NCBI GenBank assembly: GCA_023664455.1
Contig: JAMPFM010000001.1
Span: forward strand, 1 to 64,000
DNA from: Blautia sp.
GTDB taxonomy: Bacteria > Bacillota > Clostridia > Lachnospirales > Lachnospiraceae
Reading direction: 5' to 3'
DNA length: 64,000 nt
The translations under genes were made by a program, and so were the position numbers. Positions within the stretch are counted from its first letter, which is position 1; each line of letters opens with the position of its first letter. Under the pieces are notes generated by a model that worked only from the letters and a program-made list of their open reading frames with translations, had not been told where the DNA came from and did not search any database. This document shows positions 62,428-64,000 of the stretch, one piece after another.

Positions 62428-64000
62428 TATAGTACCTCTCCGCATAACTTACTTTTTCATCTGTCATAATCAACAGTGTTTCTTCCACAAAAGGACTGAT
62501 ATACTGAATCTTATCCGGCGGCGCCGCAATCAGGATCTGCAATGGCAGCCTTCGTAAGAATTCAAGCACACCGCCAATCCGCTCATCATCCATATTGTTA
62601 AATGCCTCATCAAACATGACCAGTCCTGCGGCCTCGCCGCCGATACCGTTTCGATATAACTGGACAAAAGAAGCGGCAACTGTTACATAGAAAGGAGTCT
62701 GCGTCTCGCCGCCGCTCTTTTCCTCACATACTTTAGAATACAACGAATGGCTGTCGTCACTGTGAATGATGCGAATATCATAATCCATGTAAGTTCTGTA
62801 ATCTGTAAATTCATCCAATACCTTTGCACTGTTATCATTATCTAGCGCCAGCCTTTCAAACAGTTCATCTATGACTTCTTTATGGCTTTCATGGAACAAA
62901 CCGCTGAAAATAGATTCTCCCTGCACTGCGTTAAAATCATCCATAATCATCTCATAATAATGGCGATATCTTTTGCTGGGCATAAACAGAAATTCATATT
63001 TTTCATTGCTAAACCGAATATCCTTCAATGCCTTGTTTAATTCCTTAAATTCCATCTGCGCATTTTTCATATTTTCCTGCAGCTTGGCAAGAAACTGTTC
63101 TCTAAACTCTTCTTCAGCAGACTGCCTTGCATTTTCCACCTTTTCCTCATAGTTGAGCAGCTCTGAGTTTTTAAGCTTCATATACTCCGCCTCAAAATCC
63201 AAATATCCTTCTAAGGTTGCTGCCGCACCAAAATCATGAGCAGTTTTATATTCCATCATAGAATTTTTCATAGATTCCGTGCGCTTGTCTATCGTCGTCT
63301 GATTCGCCTTTCTCCTGCGGACATAATTATCCCTGAACTGCTCATAGCTTTTATCTTTCAATTGTTTTTCATAATCACCATCCCAGAGCACGATATCCTT
63401 TTCATGTTCTGCTGCAAAGCTTGTACAAATCGACTTCTGCCCAATCAATGCGGTATTTTTGTCCGCCAAATTTCCTTTTATGTATTCTATATCCTTTTTG
63501 GTTTCTCTCACATTACCTATCAATTCCTCAATCTGTTTTCCAATCGCTTCGATAATATCTTTAAGTTCAAACAATTGATTCTGTTTCAGAATCATGCCGG
63601 AATTTTTTTCCAGAGTCGCAATATTATCTTTACAGCTCTTGATCTCCTGCGCGACACTATTAAGGTCAGCCAACACATCAATCTGATACTTGATATCCGT
63701 GTCCGTTTCTGTTGAAAGCGGTTTCTGCAATTCTTCCAGATTTTGCAGGATATTTTGTTTTTCATCTAACTGCCCATCAATTTCTTTGCTTTTGATCTTT
63801 GCCTGTTCTAATTGAACACGAACCGCATTTTTCCCGATATAAGGCGTCTCAAAGATAGCCGGCTTGATCGCATTTGCCGCATGATTCTGATACCGCATAC
63901 ATTCCTTTGTGATTGCAGTCTTATAATTCTTTAAATGGCTGTAATGATCGCACATCATGACTTTACCCAATACCATATTAATGTAGCGTTTAGCATATTT
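62414..64000 (-). CDS. jetC: Wadjet protein JetC (SMC/MukB-like ATPase), cut by the window edge
   Basis: At least 528 residues of the C-terminal half, open to the right edge (the frame continues past 64000). Coiled-coil segments about 55-330, then the ATPase C-lobe: signature CEEKSGGETQTPFYVTVAAS, Walker B GLVMFDEAFNNMDDERIGG and RRLPLQILIAAPPDK. The visible start KYAKRYINMVLGKVMMCD is typical of JetC/MukB-like proteins. With JetD next to it, this is a Wadjet type I system, which removes small plasmids by loop extrusion and cleavage. jetA and jetB should lie further right. Confidence 0.85.
   Translation of the reverse strand, partial: KYAKRYINMVLGKVMMCDHYSHLKNYKTAITKECMRYQNHAANAIKPAIFETPYIGKNAVRVQLEQAKIKSKEIDGQLDEKQNILQNLEELQKPLSTETDTDIKYQIDVLADLNSVAQEIKSCKDNIATLEKNSGMILKQNQLFELKDIIEAIGKQIEELIGNVRETKKDIEYIKGNLADKNTALIGQKSICTSFAAEHEKDIVLWDGDYEKQLKDKSYEQFRDNYVRRRKANQTTIDKRTESMKNSMMEYKTAHDFGAAATLEGYLDFEAEYMKLKNSELLNYEEKVENARQSAEEEFREQFLAKLQENMKNAQMEFKELNKALKDIRFSNEKYEFLFMPSKRYRHYYEMIMDDFNAVQGESIFSGLFHESHKEVIDELFERLALDNDNSAKVLDEFTDYRTYMDYDIRIIHSDDSHSLYSKVCEEKSGGETQTPFYVTVAASFVQLYRNGIGGEAAGLVMFDEAFNNMDDERIGGVLEFLRRLPLQILIAAPPDKIQYISPFVEETLLIMTDEKVSYAERYYNGAV

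Overview
The window looks like a chromosomal piece of a low-to-mid GC Gram-positive anaerobe of the Clostridia, most likely a Lachnospiraceae gut bacterium. The evidence is the set of families (DUF5711, DUF6128 and DUF4179 proteins, CdaR/PucR regulator, UgpC/MsmX-type ATPase, split transketolase, YesM/YesN two-component pair, BspA-type surface repeats), AGGAGG-like ribosome sites, consensus TTGACA/TATAAT promoters, and a large SRP RNA with an Alu domain. No prophage, transposase, rRNA or CRISPR array is visible.

Layout. 0.4-6.4 kb: a giant secreted BspA-type leucine-rich-repeat protein whose reading frame is broken at a run of nine G (coding strand); with eight G it would be one protein of about 2022 residues. 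6.6-9.6 kb: CvpA-like, DUF5711 and LysM membrane proteins. 9.8-14.5 kb: galM, recR, ybaB, dnaX, pfk. 14.7 kb: tRNA-Ser(CGA). 15.0-16.8 kb: ECF sigma factor with its DUF4179 partner. 17.0-17.9 kb: tadA and the SRP RNA gene. 19.0-22.5 kb: an AT-rich BcgI-like restriction-modification pair. 22.7-32.4 kb: CdaR regulator, ugpC-type ATPase, a diguanylate cyclase, YesL, a tandem-HD HD-GYP protein, GNAT, D-lactate-type dehydrogenase, DUF1002 protein and a lipase-like hydrolase. 32.4-35.6 kb: metG, then a PBECR4-like nuclease gene preceded by a structured three-repeat RNA. 35.6-38.6 kb: coiled-coil membrane protein, map, rpe. 38.6-44.5 kb: split transketolase, araD, FGGY kinase, araA. 44.7-55.3 kb: a YtfQRT-YjfF-like sugar ABC transporter, an AraR-like repressor, and a YesN/YesM two-component system with its own sugar-binding lipoprotein. 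55.4-58.4 kb: second diguanylate cyclase and a DUF885 peptidase-like protein. 58.4-64 kb: a defence island with a TOPRIM/AAA ATPase pair, a MarR regulator, and the jetD and (cut) jetC genes of a Wadjet system.

How it works together. The 38.6-55.3 kb block is a pentose module: import by the ABC transporter, isomerisation (araA), phosphorylation (FGGY kinase), epimerisation (araD, rpe) and entry into the pentose phosphate pathway (transketolase). It is probably repressed by the AraR-like protein and activated by the YesMN pair fed by a sugar-sensing lipoprotein. Two opposing c-di-GMP activities (GGDEF and HD-GYP) lie close together at 25-29 kb. Defence-type genes appear in four places (19-22, 34.6-35.6, 58-60 and 61-64 kb).

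The most unusual locus is 34.64-35.56 kb. A near-perfect promoter drives three about 52-nt RNA repeats, each with a hairpin of different sequence but preserved pairing plus a conserved linker. A long terminator-like hairpin follows and then a small putative nuclease gene. This is the architecture of type III (RNA antitoxin) toxin-antitoxin systems, but with a toxin unlike ToxN, CptN or TenpN. All family assignments come from recognition by eye, without database searches.
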